Source: Austropuccinia psidii
Lineage: Eukaryota; Basidiomycota; Pucciniomycetes; Pucciniales; Sphaerophragmiaceae
DNA length: 64,000 bases
Assembly (NCBI GenBank): GCA_023105745.1
Contig: JALGQZ010000001.1
Span: 63,368,937 to 63,432,936, forward strand
Direction: 5' to 3'
Both the position numbers and the translations under genes were made by a program. Under the pieces are notes generated by a model. The model saw nothing but the letters and a program-made list of their open reading frames with translations. It did no database searches and had not been told where the DNA came from. This document shows positions 24,470 to 35,649 of the stretch, in pieces. Numbering within the stretch: the first letter of the stretch is position 1; the number at the start of each line of letters is the position of its first letter.

Positions 24470-25458
24470 AGTGAGGCTTATATTTTTATTTCTTTTTTGA
24501 AATAACCTTTTTTTACTTAATTAATTGGCTTTTTTATTAATTTTAGTGTCTGACAACGTGGTAAGACAAGAAAACATTGAAACAGCCCCAACAGTAACCA
24601 GCATTATCCCTGCCAGTACTGTTAATTCTGATCATAATAGTACTGTTATTGTGACTCAAAATAACCAGCCTGAACCAATATCTTCTGAATTGATTAACTT
24701 GGACATAAGTAATACCCTTCAGAAAGCTAAAAATTTGGCCAATAGTAAGTTTTTTGACGTAAAAATACTATTTTAAACCTTTTTAACCATAATTATGCCT
24801 TCAACCAGGTCAGGAGCCAGCTACAACCCCTCAAGCAGCTCCCAAAAAGGTAATAGACGTGATTATGGCAGAGGCCAACCAGGTACAGAAGGAAAAGGGT
24901 CAGTTGATGACTTCCAAACAACTAAAATGGGTCATTCTGAAGCTGATAATACCATTTTACCTTCAAAAAGAGCTGACACCGCCACAACAAGCCTCTGTGG
25001 ACATATACAAAGCCAGCCACAGTGCATGCAACAATGCACTTCAATTCAAGGAGTACCAGATCCTTGCAGACCTGTGGAAGAATTGCATGAATTCTTACCT
25101 GACAGTAAGAAAATTCTTGGGCCATCCCAACACTTGCAAATTGCTCAATGGATGGCATCCATTAATGGAGAAGAAAAACATGATGCTTTTGACACTAGAA
25201 TGGAGGAAAAACAACCCTCCACCACCCAAAACAGTGCCAAAAACAGCCCCAGTGGCCAGCAGCAGCAATTCCAACGTGAAAAAGCAGCCACAAACTCCAA
25301 ACAAGGGCAAAGGGAAGGCACCAGCCCCAAAACCTTACAGCCAGGGCTACAGAATCCCAAAGATTCAGCAGGATGCCATGGAAAATGTATTTCAGATGGC
25401 CAGAACCATGATGGAATTACAGAAGAAGGAGGAAGCCAGATTAAGGTTCCAGAAATGA
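24470..25458 (+). CDS. Spliced accessory protein overlapping gag (predicted, 282 aa)
   Basis: The predicted mRNA joins a leader ending at 24470, exon 24547-24744 and exon 24809-25458. Intron 1 (24471-24546) is GTGAGG...TTTTAG, and intron 2 (24745-24808) is GTAAGT...ACCAG. The leader's last A plus TG makes the AUG of MSDNVVRQEN. Exon 2 contributes a polar N-terminus. Exon 3 reads in a different frame from gag and encodes QEPATTPQAAPKK, VIMAEANQVQ, a helical middle with LLNGWHPLMEKKN, a basic proline-rich stretch (NPPPPKTVPKTAP...KGKGKAPAPKP) and a helical end to FQK-stop. Codons stay open for the whole overlap. Gypsy-2 keeps both introns, phases and most residues, and Gypsy-3 keeps the overlapping frame. 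Function unknown. The splicing is inferred. Without splicing, an in-frame ATG at 24865 could give 197 residues. Confidence 0.68.
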
Positions 25459-27572
25459 TTTCTGACATATTTGATTCCATCCCAGAGTTGTATAATGCTA
25501 TAAATGACGTGAAAAAACATCTTTCTGATAAAAATGACACCATTTGTAACAACATTAAAACAAACGACCTGAGTCTGTGCCAAATTAATGAAACACTTAT
25601 GTGTTTTGAAAAAGTTTTAAGAACAATTAAAAATTCTAATAATGACAATTCTTCTAACATTAAAATAAATGAACAATCTGCCATTATTAAAGAATTAACA
25701 GATAAATATTCTAAATTCAATATTGATGACATGATTGAAACAAGAATTAAACAGGCCATAAATATTATCAAAACAGATAACAAGAAAGTCCTTGATGACA
25801 TTTCAAATTCATTTACTGAAGTAAAGACATATACCATTGCCTTGAAAAAGTGTTTTGATGCTTCACAAGAAGAAGTATCAAAATTATCAATGAAATTGAA
25901 TCAAGTCACTGCTGATAATACAAGACAGACAGAGTTATGGCAAGAACTGAAACATAAGGAAGACATGTATAAAATTGAAGTAATAAATTTAATACAAAGC
26001 TTCCAACATGAATACAGAAATTCCCAAAGGTGTAGCAACAGTAAAATAAATGAAATTGAACAAATACTGAACACCTTACCAAGAATGTCTACACCTCTAA
26101 ATCGAAATGAGGGCACAAGAATTCCAAATCCACAAGTATTGGATCCTGATAATTCACAATTAAAAAATGAATTATCCACTTCTTTTCATAACTTGGAACC
26201 ATCAATGGGCCAAGCACTCTTGAAAGAAGTTCCAAAACTTAAAGAATGGCCTCACTTCAGTGGTGAAGGAGAGTATGACCATATGGAATTCATTAGAGGT
26301 ATTGACATGATCAAAGAGGATTTTGAATTACCAGACAGATTGGTAACAGCCAGGTTTAACACCTTGTTTACCAGATCAGCTCACAGATGGTACATCAAAA
26401 TAAGACAAGCACATGGACACCAGAGTTGGACTTGGTGGAAAACCCAAATCATCAACAAATGGGCAAATGATGCTTGGAGGTTTAAAGTTGAAACAGCCTT
26501 TGAATCTGCCAAATTTAATGCTGATAAAGACAGAGCTTTACCATGGTTTTGCCAACAAAAGGACAGATTAACAGGATTATATCCTGACATGTCAGAGTTT
26601 ATGATCCATAGAAAAATTCTGAGACAATGTGGAGGTGACTTAGAGCATGCTGTCAAAAGCAGGACTACTGAACAATCTTCAGCAGAAGATATTATCAATA
26701 TACTAGAAGAAGTAACCACCAGAACCAAAATTGGTTCTAGTAGGGTGAATCTCAAAACAAGGTTTAATACACCTTGGAAAGATTCTGTGGACAAAAACCC
26801 CAAAGAAAATTCTGGTAATATTAAATATAAATCTGCAGATACAGTCAGAAAATGCCCTATTTGCAAAAGCACCACCCATTTAGCCAATACATGTCCAAAG
26901 AGGGGGAAAATCAATGAAATTGACATTGAAAAGGAACCAGATGTTGAAAAAGAAGACATAATTGAAGACAATTCAGATGATAAGTCATCCATATTTTCTG
27001 AATCCTCAAAAGATATAGAAAATATCAATGCCACTTTTGACATCATGGAATCTTATTCCCACTTACCACAATTGAGCAATGGTCAAGTTGATTTATCAAA
27101 AGTTCAAGATGCACAACTTATGAAGACAAAACCAAACAGAGGAAAAGGTTATACAGCTGGTAACTCCTGTATAACAGAAGTGGTAATTGACAACAAGCCC
27201 ACCAAACTTTTGCTTGACCCAGGAGCCTTCTGCTCTTGTGTTGGAAAATCCTTTCTTAAGACTTGTGTGCCAAATTTTGAAGACCAATTGTTACCAATTG
27301 ATGGTATAAAATTCAACAGTGCAAGTAACCCAATGAAAGAATTGGGAATCTTTGAGACCAATGTCATATTCCCACACATAACTGGGAATTTAAGGATCAC
27401 AGTTGAATTTGTTGTTATGAAAAATTGCTCTAGTACCCATTTTATATTGGGAAATGACTATTTGATCATGTATGGGATAGATTTACATAATAACAAAGAC
27501 AGATACTTTACAATTGGGGACAATAAGCGCCAGAAATTTGCCTTTTCCCATTTAAAAGACAAATTACAGTAA
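24795..27572 (+). CDS. gag: Gag and protease part of the Gypsy-1 polyprotein
   Basis: 925 codons are open. Gag packages the RNA and the protease matures the polyprotein. No ATG occurs between the LTR and this start (MPSTRSGASYN). Residues 1-220 lie over the accessory frame and are Ser/Gln-rich. Residues about 225-440 are helical and probably coiled coil. The capsid-like Gag region is about 482-642 (LKEWPHFSGEGEYDHMEF...). A CCHC knuckle, CPICKSTTHLANTC, is near residue 685. The protease has LLLDPGAFCSCVG near residue 806, with DPG where aspartic proteases usually have D[ST]G, and a later FILGNDYLIMYGID. A 1-base deletion near 27550-27560, relative to Gypsy-2, ends the frame and cuts gag-pro from pol. 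The start codon lies within intron 2 of the accessory transcript. Confidence 0.88.
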   Translation: MPSTRSGASYNPSSSSQKGNRRDYGRGQPGTEGKGSVDDFQTTKMGHSEADNTILPSKRADTATTSLCGHIQSQPQCMQQCTSIQGVPDPCRPVEELHEFLPDSKKILGPSQHLQIAQWMASINGEEKHDAFDTRMEEKQPSTTQNSAKNSPSGQQQQFQREKAATNSKQGQREGTSPKTLQPGLQNPKDSAGCHGKCISDGQNHDGITEEGGSQIKVPEMISDIFDSIPELYNAINDVKKHLSDKNDTICNNIKTNDLSLCQINETLMCFEKVLRTIKNSNNDNSSNIKINEQSAIIKELTDKYSKFNIDDMIETRIKQAINIIKTDNKKVLDDISNSFTEVKTYTIALKKCFDASQEEVSKLSMKLNQVTADNTRQTELWQELKHKEDMYKIEVINLIQSFQHEYRNSQRCSNSKINEIEQILNTLPRMSTPLNRNEGTRIPNPQVLDPDNSQLKNELSTSFHNLEPSMGQALLKEVPKLKEWPHFSGEGEYDHMEFIRGIDMIKEDFELPDRLVTARFNTLFTRSAHRWYIKIRQAHGHQSWTWWKTQIINKWANDAWRFKVETAFESAKFNADKDRALPWFCQQKDRLTGLYPDMSEFMIHRKILRQCGGDLEHAVKSRTTEQSSAEDIINILEEVTTRTKIGSSRVNLKTRFNTPWKDSVDKNPKENSGNIKYKSADTVRKCPICKSTTHLANTCPKRGKINEIDIEKEPDVEKEDIIEDNSDDKSSIFSESSKDIENINATFDIMESYSHLPQLSNGQVDLSKVQDAQLMKTKPNRGKGYTAGNSCITEVVIDNKPTKLLLDPGAFCSCVGKSFLKTCVPNFEDQLLPIDGIKFNSASNPMKELGIFETNVIFPHITGNLRITVEFVVMKNCSSTHFILGNDYLIMYGIDLHNNKDRYFTIGDNKRQKFAFSHLKDKLQ

Positions 27573-30500
27573 ACAAAGTATCACCAGTCAACTTAGAGTT
27601 AGAAAAATTCAAGTCTGAACAGTTAAATGAGGCTGAGATAAGCCTTCATCTGACTGATAAACAAGAAAATTAACTTTCTTCCCTTTTGTATGACCACAAA
27701 GGAGCATTTGCTACAGACAAAGAACCTCTGGGAGCAATTATTGGTCATGAAGTTGACATCATTCTTAACATTGAGAGACCTTATCCACCACTCTTGAGAA
27801 GACCTGCTTATCCAGCAAGTCCAAAATCAAGAGAAGCTCTAGAAATTCATATCAAAGAACTTCTAGACCTTGGTGTAATAAGAAAAGTAGGCCACAATGA
27901 GGAAGTAGAAATAACTACACCAGTCATAGTGGCGTGGCATAATGGAAAATCCAGAATGGTTGGGGACTTTAGAGCTCTGAACACTTACACTGTTCCAGAC
28001 AGATACCCAATACCAAAAATCCAAATTGCCCTTACTCAAATATCTCAAGCAGTGTATATAACCACTATGGATGCCCTTAAAGGATTCCATCAAAATGTGG
28101 TAACACCAAGAGCAAGAAAATACTTGAGAATTATTGTTCATTGTGGAGTGTATGAATACTTAAGGATGCCCTTTGGTATCAAAAATGCACCTTCACACTT
28201 CCAAAGAATGATGAATTAAATCTTCCCTGAAGAACTCTCAGAGGGATGGTTAATCATTTACATTGATGACATTATTATCTGTTCAAAGACTTGGGAGGAG
28301 CACATGTACAGATTATCAAGAGTTTTGACAAAAATCCAATCAGTAAACATGAAAATCTCCCTGAAGAAATGTCATTTTGGATTTAAAGAACTTAAGGCAC
28401 TAGGACATGTTGTATCTGGTTTGTCCCTTGGAATTGATAAAAACAAAGTTGCAGCAGTATTGTTAAAACCCATGCCTCAGAATAAGAAGGAAATTCAGTC
28501 ATTCTTGGGTTTTGCAGGATATTACAGGCAACACATTAAAGACTTTGCATCCATAGAAAGACCACTTTATAAGTTGTGTGACAAAGACACAGTATTTGAG
28601 ATGACTGTTGACAGAGTCAAAGCTTTTGAATCTCTAAGAGAAGCATTGACCACTGCTCCACTCTTACTGATGCCAGACTTTAAATTACCTTTCAAACTGT
28701 ATATTGATGCATCAGGGGATGGACTAGGTGCTGCACTTCACCAAGTTCAGATCATAAATGACAAACCTGTAGAAGGACCAATATGTTTCATATCCAGGCA
28801 AATCAAACCAACTGAAGCCAGATATGGAGCAAGTCAAATGGAATGTCTATGCCTTGTCTGGGCCTTGGAGAAATTGAACTATTTCTTAGGGGGATGTGTT
28901 TTTGAAGTAATAACAGATTGTACAGCTGTGAAATCACTTTTGAACATGAAACACCTAACAGACACATGCTCAGATGGCAAATAGCCATACAAGAATACAG
29001 AGGCAATATGACTATAGTTCATAAGGATGGGAATATTCATAAGAATGCAGATGGACTAAGCAGATGGCCATTACCAAATAACATTGATAATCCTGCTTAT
29101 GTTCCAGAAGAAGCTTCACCACAAATTCCAATAGAAGGAATAAGTGTTACAGACTTGAACACCACCTTCTTTGAAGAAGTCAGAAATAGTTACACTCAAG
29201 ATAAGAATTGTAGCATCTTATGCCAATTACTTAACAAAGACTGTAAAGACAACTCTCTAATACATGCCTTGGATGAAGTATGGAGAAATTCTATTAATGA
29301 AGGAAGATTTCACCTACTGGATGGTATAATTTACCACAGAACCAAGCACACATGTGTCATGACAGTTGTAGACAGGTCATTAATCAATCTTGTACTGAAA
29401 GAATGCCATGATAGTCCCTTTTCAGGACATCTTTCTGAAGACAGAACAAGAGAGAAAGTGAAGACCTGCATATGGTGGCCAATGTGGCAAAAAGATGTCG
29501 CAGAATATTGCAAAACCTGTGACAGATGCCAAAAGGCAAATAAATCCACTGGCAAAAGACTTGGAAATATGATGAAAATCCAAGAACCAAACAGACCTTG
29601 GGAAATTGTCCATATGGATTGGGTAACTGGCATACCACCAGGAGGTGCAGGAGCTATAATGCTTGCCTAGTAATTGTGGACAGATTCAGTAAAACTCCAA
29701 TCTTTTTACCATGTCACAAAGATGATACAGCCATGGATACAGCTCTTCTGATATGGAATAGAGTAGTGTCATGGACTGGGATATTTAAAAATATCATCAG
29801 TGATAGAGATCCCAAATTAACTTCAGCACTATGGACAAATCTTCACCAATTATTTGACACTAAACTGTCTTTCTCTACAGCCTACCACCCACAAACTGAT
29901 GGCCTGGCTGAAAGAATGATCCAAACCTTAGAGGACATGGTGAGAAGATTTTGTGCATATGGCCTTGAATTCAAAGATTGTGATGGATTTACCCATGATT
30001 GGTGTACTCTGTTACCAGCACTGGAATTAGCATATAAAACATCAATCCATGCTAGTACCAATCAGACTCCTGCTGTTCTAGAAAAAGGATGGAACCCCAA
30101 GTTACCCCAAGACTCCTTGAGGAAAGACTTAATTGAAATACATCCCACAGCTGCTTGCTTCAAAGGAATGCTAGACAAAGCTAGAAAGCATGCAGTAAGG
30201 TGCATGGAGGACTCTTTTGCATATGCTAAAGACAAATGGAATAAATCTCATGCAACTCCAGATTTCAAAGTGGGGGACCTAGTTCTTGTATCCACCACTA
30301 ACTTCAATAACATCAAAGGATGTAAAAAGTTGAAAGACTCCTTTGCAGGACCTTTTGTGATTAAGGCCCTCCATGGAGAAAATGCTGTTGAAGTAGAGTT
30401 ATCTGAAGAACTTAGCAATAAGCACCCTACATTTCCAGTGAGCTTGATAAAACCATATAAATCTAGTGATACTGACAAAGTTCCCTTGAGGAATAAGGTT

Positions 30501-30716
30501 CCCCAAGTTATACCTCCTATTGAGACATCTGGTACTAAGAAAATAACCAAAGTTCTTAAAGAAAGGAAATTAAGAACCAAGAAAGTAAGGGAATACCTTG
30601 TTAGGTACAGTGACCCAACTTGTGAAGATGAATGGTTAGAAGAAAAAGATATACCAGAAGCTACCAAACTCCTGAGGAGATTCAGACACACTAGAAACAC
30701 CAATATTACAAAGTAA
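27573..30716 (+). pseudogene. pol: Pol of Gypsy-1: RT, RNase H, integrase, chromodomain (broken)
   Basis: This copies the RNA into DNA and integrates it. Domains are in normal order. RT has YLRMPFGIKNAPSHFQRM and [10 protein letters not shown] (about 28150-28285). RNase H has [14 protein letters not shown] (about 28697-28740) and [17 protein letters not shown]. The integrase zinc finger spans [15 protein letters not shown] to CKTCDRCQ (about 29404-29530). Its core has [15 protein letters not shown] and ERMIQTLED for D, D and E. The C-terminal chromodomain has VREYLVRYSDPTCEDEWL (about 30586-30640). Breaks: TAA at 27671-27673 and 28217-28219 (each GAA in the relatives), and 1-base deletions near 28946-28952 and 29643-29650. 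All are point-size, so the locus looks recently inactivated or affected by consensus errors. Confidence 0.9.
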
Positions 30717-30727
30717 TATTCTTTTTT

Positions 30728-30739
30728 AGGGGGAGGGAA
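30728..30739 (+). other. Polypurine tract
   Basis: AGGGGGAGGGAA directly abuts the 3' LTR. It primes plus-strand DNA synthesis. Gypsy-2 has the same tract on the - strand at 35627-35638. Confidence 0.9.
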
Positions 30740-32579
30740 TGTGAGCCTTAGAGGTAATTTCATATACCCAAAAGACCACAAATATAAAAAATAACATATT
30801 AATATAAATAAAATAAGTTTATTTATATTATTAAAATAAAAATCAAAATATAAATATAAAATTATATTAAAAATAAAAAATTAATTATAATTTAAAAATA
30901 AAAAAAATACATTAAATTTTGTAAATATAAAATTACATTTATACTTGAAAAAATTAAGTAAAAATGAAACTTTAACAAAATTGTGAGAAAATAAATAAAT
31001 TTGGAAAAAAGTTAAATAAAATTTATTATAACTTTTTATCCAATAAATAAACATATAAAATTTATTTCACCATTGGATTCCTCATAAAAAATCAGGTGGG
31101 GTCACCTCTGAGTGAAATTCTTGTAACTCAACTCTAAATAAGCTTAAATTAAGTTTTTAGTATTTTCAATACAAAAGTTGAAAATCCTCAAAACCTTAAT
31201 TTAATTCACACCACATGTGGTGTTAACCATCAATTTTTGTGTTAAAATTGAGGTGTTGTGTTTAGTTTAGAAGTTATGAGGAATTGAAGTATTTTCAATT
31301 GAATTCAATTGAAATGTCAAAATGTGCGCGTGTATTACATAAGTGAACTTTGATTTACATATGAGGTGTCAATTATTACTGTATTGAACTGTACAATTGA
31401 ATTGAATTACATATGTAAATTATAAGTATAATACATGATGAGGAATTAAAGGAAAAATAAATTGGAAAGATTAAATTTGGGGGGGAAAAGGAACTCCAGC
31501 TCTAAGGGGGAGCTAGACCCCCAAAATCCTTGCTGACAGACGTGGGATGTCAAAATTCACGCAAAAGTTCATCACTTTTGGCCTGGAATTGAGTTACAGG
31601 GTCTGTGGACTCAATTGATGATGAGGTTTTGATACCAACTGGGGTAGTTTTAGCTGTTGCCAAGAGGGTAAAACTACCCTTAAGATAAAACAATCATAAT
31701 AAAAACAGTTTTAACTGGTTTCTACGCCTCTGACACACATTCTGACGTGTTTTGAAGGCTCTAGGCCTGGTATTGCTATAGTAATGGCTGATTTAAGGGT
31801 CTAAAATGGCTAAAAATGGCTAAAAATGGCTTAAACCAGCCCTTTTTGGTCTAAACCAGGGTTCAATGATGCCATAATTGGCTTTTCTGTTGTCAGACTG
31901 TTTTTCACGACTGACAAGAGTAAATTTTACTTTTGGAGCAAGAGAATTGATGGCTATAAAAGAATGTCTTCTTTGCCCCACTTTTCTCTTCATGTTAGAA
32001 TCTTTTCCTTTTATTAATTAGTTTAAAACTGTTAAACCAATCAATCAAAGATTCCAACCACCACTTTTAAATCATTTTAATCCTTTTAACCACGTGAAAA
32101 AATCATTACAATCATTGTTTGTAACTCTTATAATCATTTTTACCCCTGAACCACCCCAAAAGTGAATTAAAGCATCTTTCATCACTGTAAACTTTGTCAC
32201 TTTGTTTCCAAATTCACTCTGGTCACTTTTGGGCGTGTTTTCTCTTTAATATTCTTTTTAAAGACTTTGTTCTTTAATTAATTGCTTGCAGTTCTTTGCT
32301 CAATTAATTTCAATTGAAATTGCTCTTGAAGAAATTTCTTTTGTAGCCTTAAAATATCTCTTGTAGAGTATTTTTTGGATAAATTTTTATTGTTGGTAAA
32401 ACAATAAATCTTTATAATATTATTGTTTTATACTAATAAAGTTATAAACAATAAAATTGGCGTGTTTTCTCTTAAAAATAATATTTCATACTATTTTTAA
32501 TTGATTTTTACCTTATACAAATTTTGAGGACAGGAAAAGTACTTGATTTTTAATCAAAGTTTCATATCCACACCTTACA
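30740..32579 (+). repeat. Gypsy-1 3' LTR (1,840 bp)
   Basis: Nearly identical to the 5' LTR. It has one extra copy of a TAAAAATGGC unit near 31810 and a one-base indel near 31880. It is followed by target duplication TGTTT. Confidence 0.95.
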
Positions 32580-32584
32580 TGTTT

Positions 32585-33833
32585 ACTATAGAAGACACTT
32601 CTTTTTATTAAATTTCCAATGTTTTCTTTTCAAAGAATCTGATACTTTATAGTTTATTCTAAAAGGAAAATATAGAATATATTATATAATCATTTTGAAG
32701 AATTTCCAAGGTTAAAAATTGTTTGATGAAGATTTTTGTTTTTAGAAATTATTGTACTTAAAACCTGTTTTTATTTTATACAATGAATTTTCCATTTTAC
32801 CTAAGTAGATTGCATTTCATGTCTGTATATTACAAAAATTGTTTCAATGAATTGAAAATAGATCTATTTATATAATTAAATGATTGATAATACCATGGGA
32901 TCAGTTATTTTCTTATTTGTATGAGATTCTTCCTGGAAAAAATTAAGAGTAAAGATAAAAGCTCAAAAAGAGCCCAGCTAACCACCTAATATCAGGAAAT
33001 TCCACTTTATTAATGATTATTTAACTTTATTTGTGTCCTTTCTTGGAAATTTTTCTAAGTATTGAATGCTCAAATCTGTATTACTTCTGGATAGAATCTA
33101 ATTATCAGCTATATTTATCAATATCGACCAAATCAATCCAATTGTAAGATTTGTCTATTAAACTCTTAGTAATATTACTATTAATCAAGAGTACTATGAC
33201 TAATCTAATAAAATATAAAAAATAGATTTATTATAACCACAAATAAATAAATAATTGCTTGATTATTTATCCACTTTCTATACACCACCAGTGATTATAA
33301 CAGTAAGCAGTAACTAGCAGAATCAATTACAAAAAGTATTATTAATAAAACTTCTTATTAAAATAATATGAAGTTCTTTTAATTGATAATTATCTTTTAT
33401 TATTGAATAAAACTACAAATTTTGGAGAAAAAAAAGTAAGAATCAATCAAAAACTCACTAATTTTCAAAAATATCTTGAAAAGAATTGGCAGAGTGATTT
33501 GATGAATTATTTGTGGATTTAAAGGATTAAAACCTAGTTTATGACACTAATACAGCAACATAACAGTTAAGAACTATTCAAAATGGTTTATTTCTTTATT
33601 CCACAGATTTATGATTTATTTCGGAAAGATATAACTAATACTTACTTGTTGGTACTAATGATAAGATTGAATAATATAATGATAATTGGAAAAAACAGCA
33701 AGAGTATGCCTATTTTAAGTCTAAAAACTCTCACAGAGGCCTTCTATGGAGAAAACTGAAAAAGTGTTGGTGAGAAAAATTTCAAATTAATTGGTTCAAT
33801 TATCAAATCACTTTTAGCATTGTGAGATTATCA
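32585..33833. other. AT-rich spacer between Gypsy-1 and Gypsy-2
   Basis: No gene, RNA or repeat was recognised. It ends at the TAATT target site of Gypsy-2. Confidence 0.6.
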
Positions 33834-33838
33834 TAATT

Positions 33839-35626
33839 TGTAAGGTGTGGATATGCAACTTTGATTAGAAATCATGTATTTTTCCTGTCCTCAAAGTTTG
33901 TATAAGGTAAAATATTATTAAAAAATAGTATGAAATAGTATTTTTAAAAGAAAACAAAGCAGTTCTATTTTTTTCAACTTTATAAGTATAAAAAAATTGT
34001 ATTATTAAGATTTATTGTTTTACCAACAATAAAATTTATCCAAAAATACTCTACAAGAGATATTTAAGGCTACAACAGAAATTTCAATTGGAATTAATTG
34101 TGAAAAGAGCTGCAAGCAATTAATTAAAGGACAAAGTCTTCAAAAAGGTATTTAAAGAGAAAACACACCCAAAAGTGACCAGAGTGAATTTGCAAACAAA
34201 GTGAAAAAGCTAACAGTAATGAAAGATGCTTTAATTCACTTATGGGGTGGTTCAAGGGGTAAAAATGACTATAAGAGTTACAAACAATGATTATAATGAT
34301 TTTTACACATGGGCAAAGGGTTTAAAATGATATAAAAAGGGTGGTTTAATCTTTTATTGATAGTCTTAATAGTGTTTAAACTAATTATAAAAGGAAAAGA
34401 TTCTAACATGAAGAGAAAAGTGGGGCAAAGAAGACATTCTTTTATAGCCATCAATTTTCTTGCTCCAAGAGTAAAATTTACTATTGTCAGTCGTGAAAAA
34501 CACTCTGACAACAGAAAAGTCAATTATGGCATCATTGAACCTTGGTTTAGGCCAAAAAGGACTGGTTTTACCCATTTTAGACCCTTAAATCAGCCACTAC
34601 CATAGTGATACCTGGTCTAGAGCCTTCAAAATATGTCAGAATGTGTGTAAGAGACATTGGAACCAGTCAAAAATGTTTTTACTAAGATTTTTGTAACTTA
34701 AGGGTAGTTTTATCCTTTTGGAAACAGTTAAAACTGCCCTGGTTGGTATCAAAACCTCATCATCAATTGAGTCACAGACCCTGTGACTCAATTCCAGGCC
34801 AAAAGTGATGAACTTTTGTGTTTATTTTGACATCCCATGCCTGTCAGAAAGGAATTTGGGGGCCTGGCTCCCCCTTAGAGCTAGAGTTCTTTCCCCCCCA
34901 GATTTAATCTTTCAAATTTATTTTTTCTTTAATTCCTCATCATGTAATAAATTTGTAATTTACACATGCAATTCAATTGAAATTTTACAGTACACAACTG
35001 TAATAATTGATACCTCATATGTAAATTACAGTTCACTTATTTAATAAATGTGCACATTTTGACATTTCAATTTAAAATACTTCAATTCCTCATAGCTTCT
35101 AAACTACACACAACACCTCAATTTCAACACAAAAACTGATGGTTAACACCACATTTGGTGTGAATCAAATTAAGGTTTTTAGGATTTTCAACTTTTGTAT
35201 AGAAAATACTAAAAACTTAATTTAAGCTTATTTAGAGTTGAGTTACAGAAATTTTACCCAGAGGTGACCCCACCTTATTTTCTATGAGGAATCCAATGGT
35301 GAAGCAATTTTCTTAAGTTTATTTATTGGATAAAAAGCTATAATATATTTTATGTAACATTTTACCAAAAATATTTTAATTTCATTAGTTTTAATAAGAA
35401 ATTCATTTTTACTTAACTTTTTCAAGTAAAAATGCATTTTCATAAATTTAAAATTTGATGTAATTTTTATTTTGAATTATAATTAAATTTTTATTCTGGT
35501 ATACAAATTTGTATTTATATTTTGATTTTCATTTTGATAATTTAAATGAATTTAATTGATTTATATTTGTATCTTATTTTGTTATTTCTGGTCCTTTGGG
35601 TATATGAAATACCTCTAAGGCTCCCA
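33839..35626 (-). repeat. Gypsy-2 3' LTR (1,788 bp)
   Basis: In plus-strand view it runs TGTAAGGTGTGG...AAGGCTCCCA, with one terminal substitution against GGCTCACA. A frame of 82 codons on the + strand (34357-34605) is antisense to the LTR and is not considered a gene. Confidence 0.93.
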
Positions 35627-35638
35627 TTCCCTCCCCCT
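35627..35638 (-). other. Gypsy-2 polypurine tract
   Basis: On the - strand this reads AGGGGGAGGGAA, right next to the 3' LTR and the same as in Gypsy-1. Confidence 0.88.
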
Positions 35639-35649
35639 AAAAAGGAATA

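Larger units (their letters stand above)
22493..32579 (+). mobile_element. Gypsy-1: complete, recently inserted Ty3/gypsy chromovirus
   Basis: A 10,087-bp LTR retrotransposon. Both LTRs start TGTGAGCC and end CACCTTACA. Perfect 5-bp target duplications TGTTT lie at 22488-22492 and 32580-32584. Internal order is PBS, a spliced accessory ORF, gag with zinc knuckle, protease, RT, RNase H, integrase, chromodomain and polypurine tract. The LTRs are almost identical apart from a 10-bp unit difference near 23560/31810, a 1-bp indel and few substitutions, so the insertion is young. Even so, pol has three frameshifts and two nonsense codons. Confidence 0.95.

Noticed and set aside
25145..25837. A 230-codon - strand frame, and another of 221 codons at 26381-27046.
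   Set aside because: They lie opposite the gag coding strand and show no family features; gag explains the region.
27671..28219. RIP-type mutation as cause of the stops in Gypsy-1.
   Set aside because: The two stops are G-to-T changes (GAA to TAA), not the C-to-T or G-to-A changes expected from RIP.
34357..34605. An 82-codon + strand frame, also seen at 19950-20273, 42563-42778 and 58098-58346, with similar protein (MKRK.GQRRHSFIA).
   Set aside because: It is antisense to the LTR promoter region and repeats only because the LTR repeats. Length and ends vary, and in the youngest LTRs (Gypsy-1) the same frame is shortened by stops.
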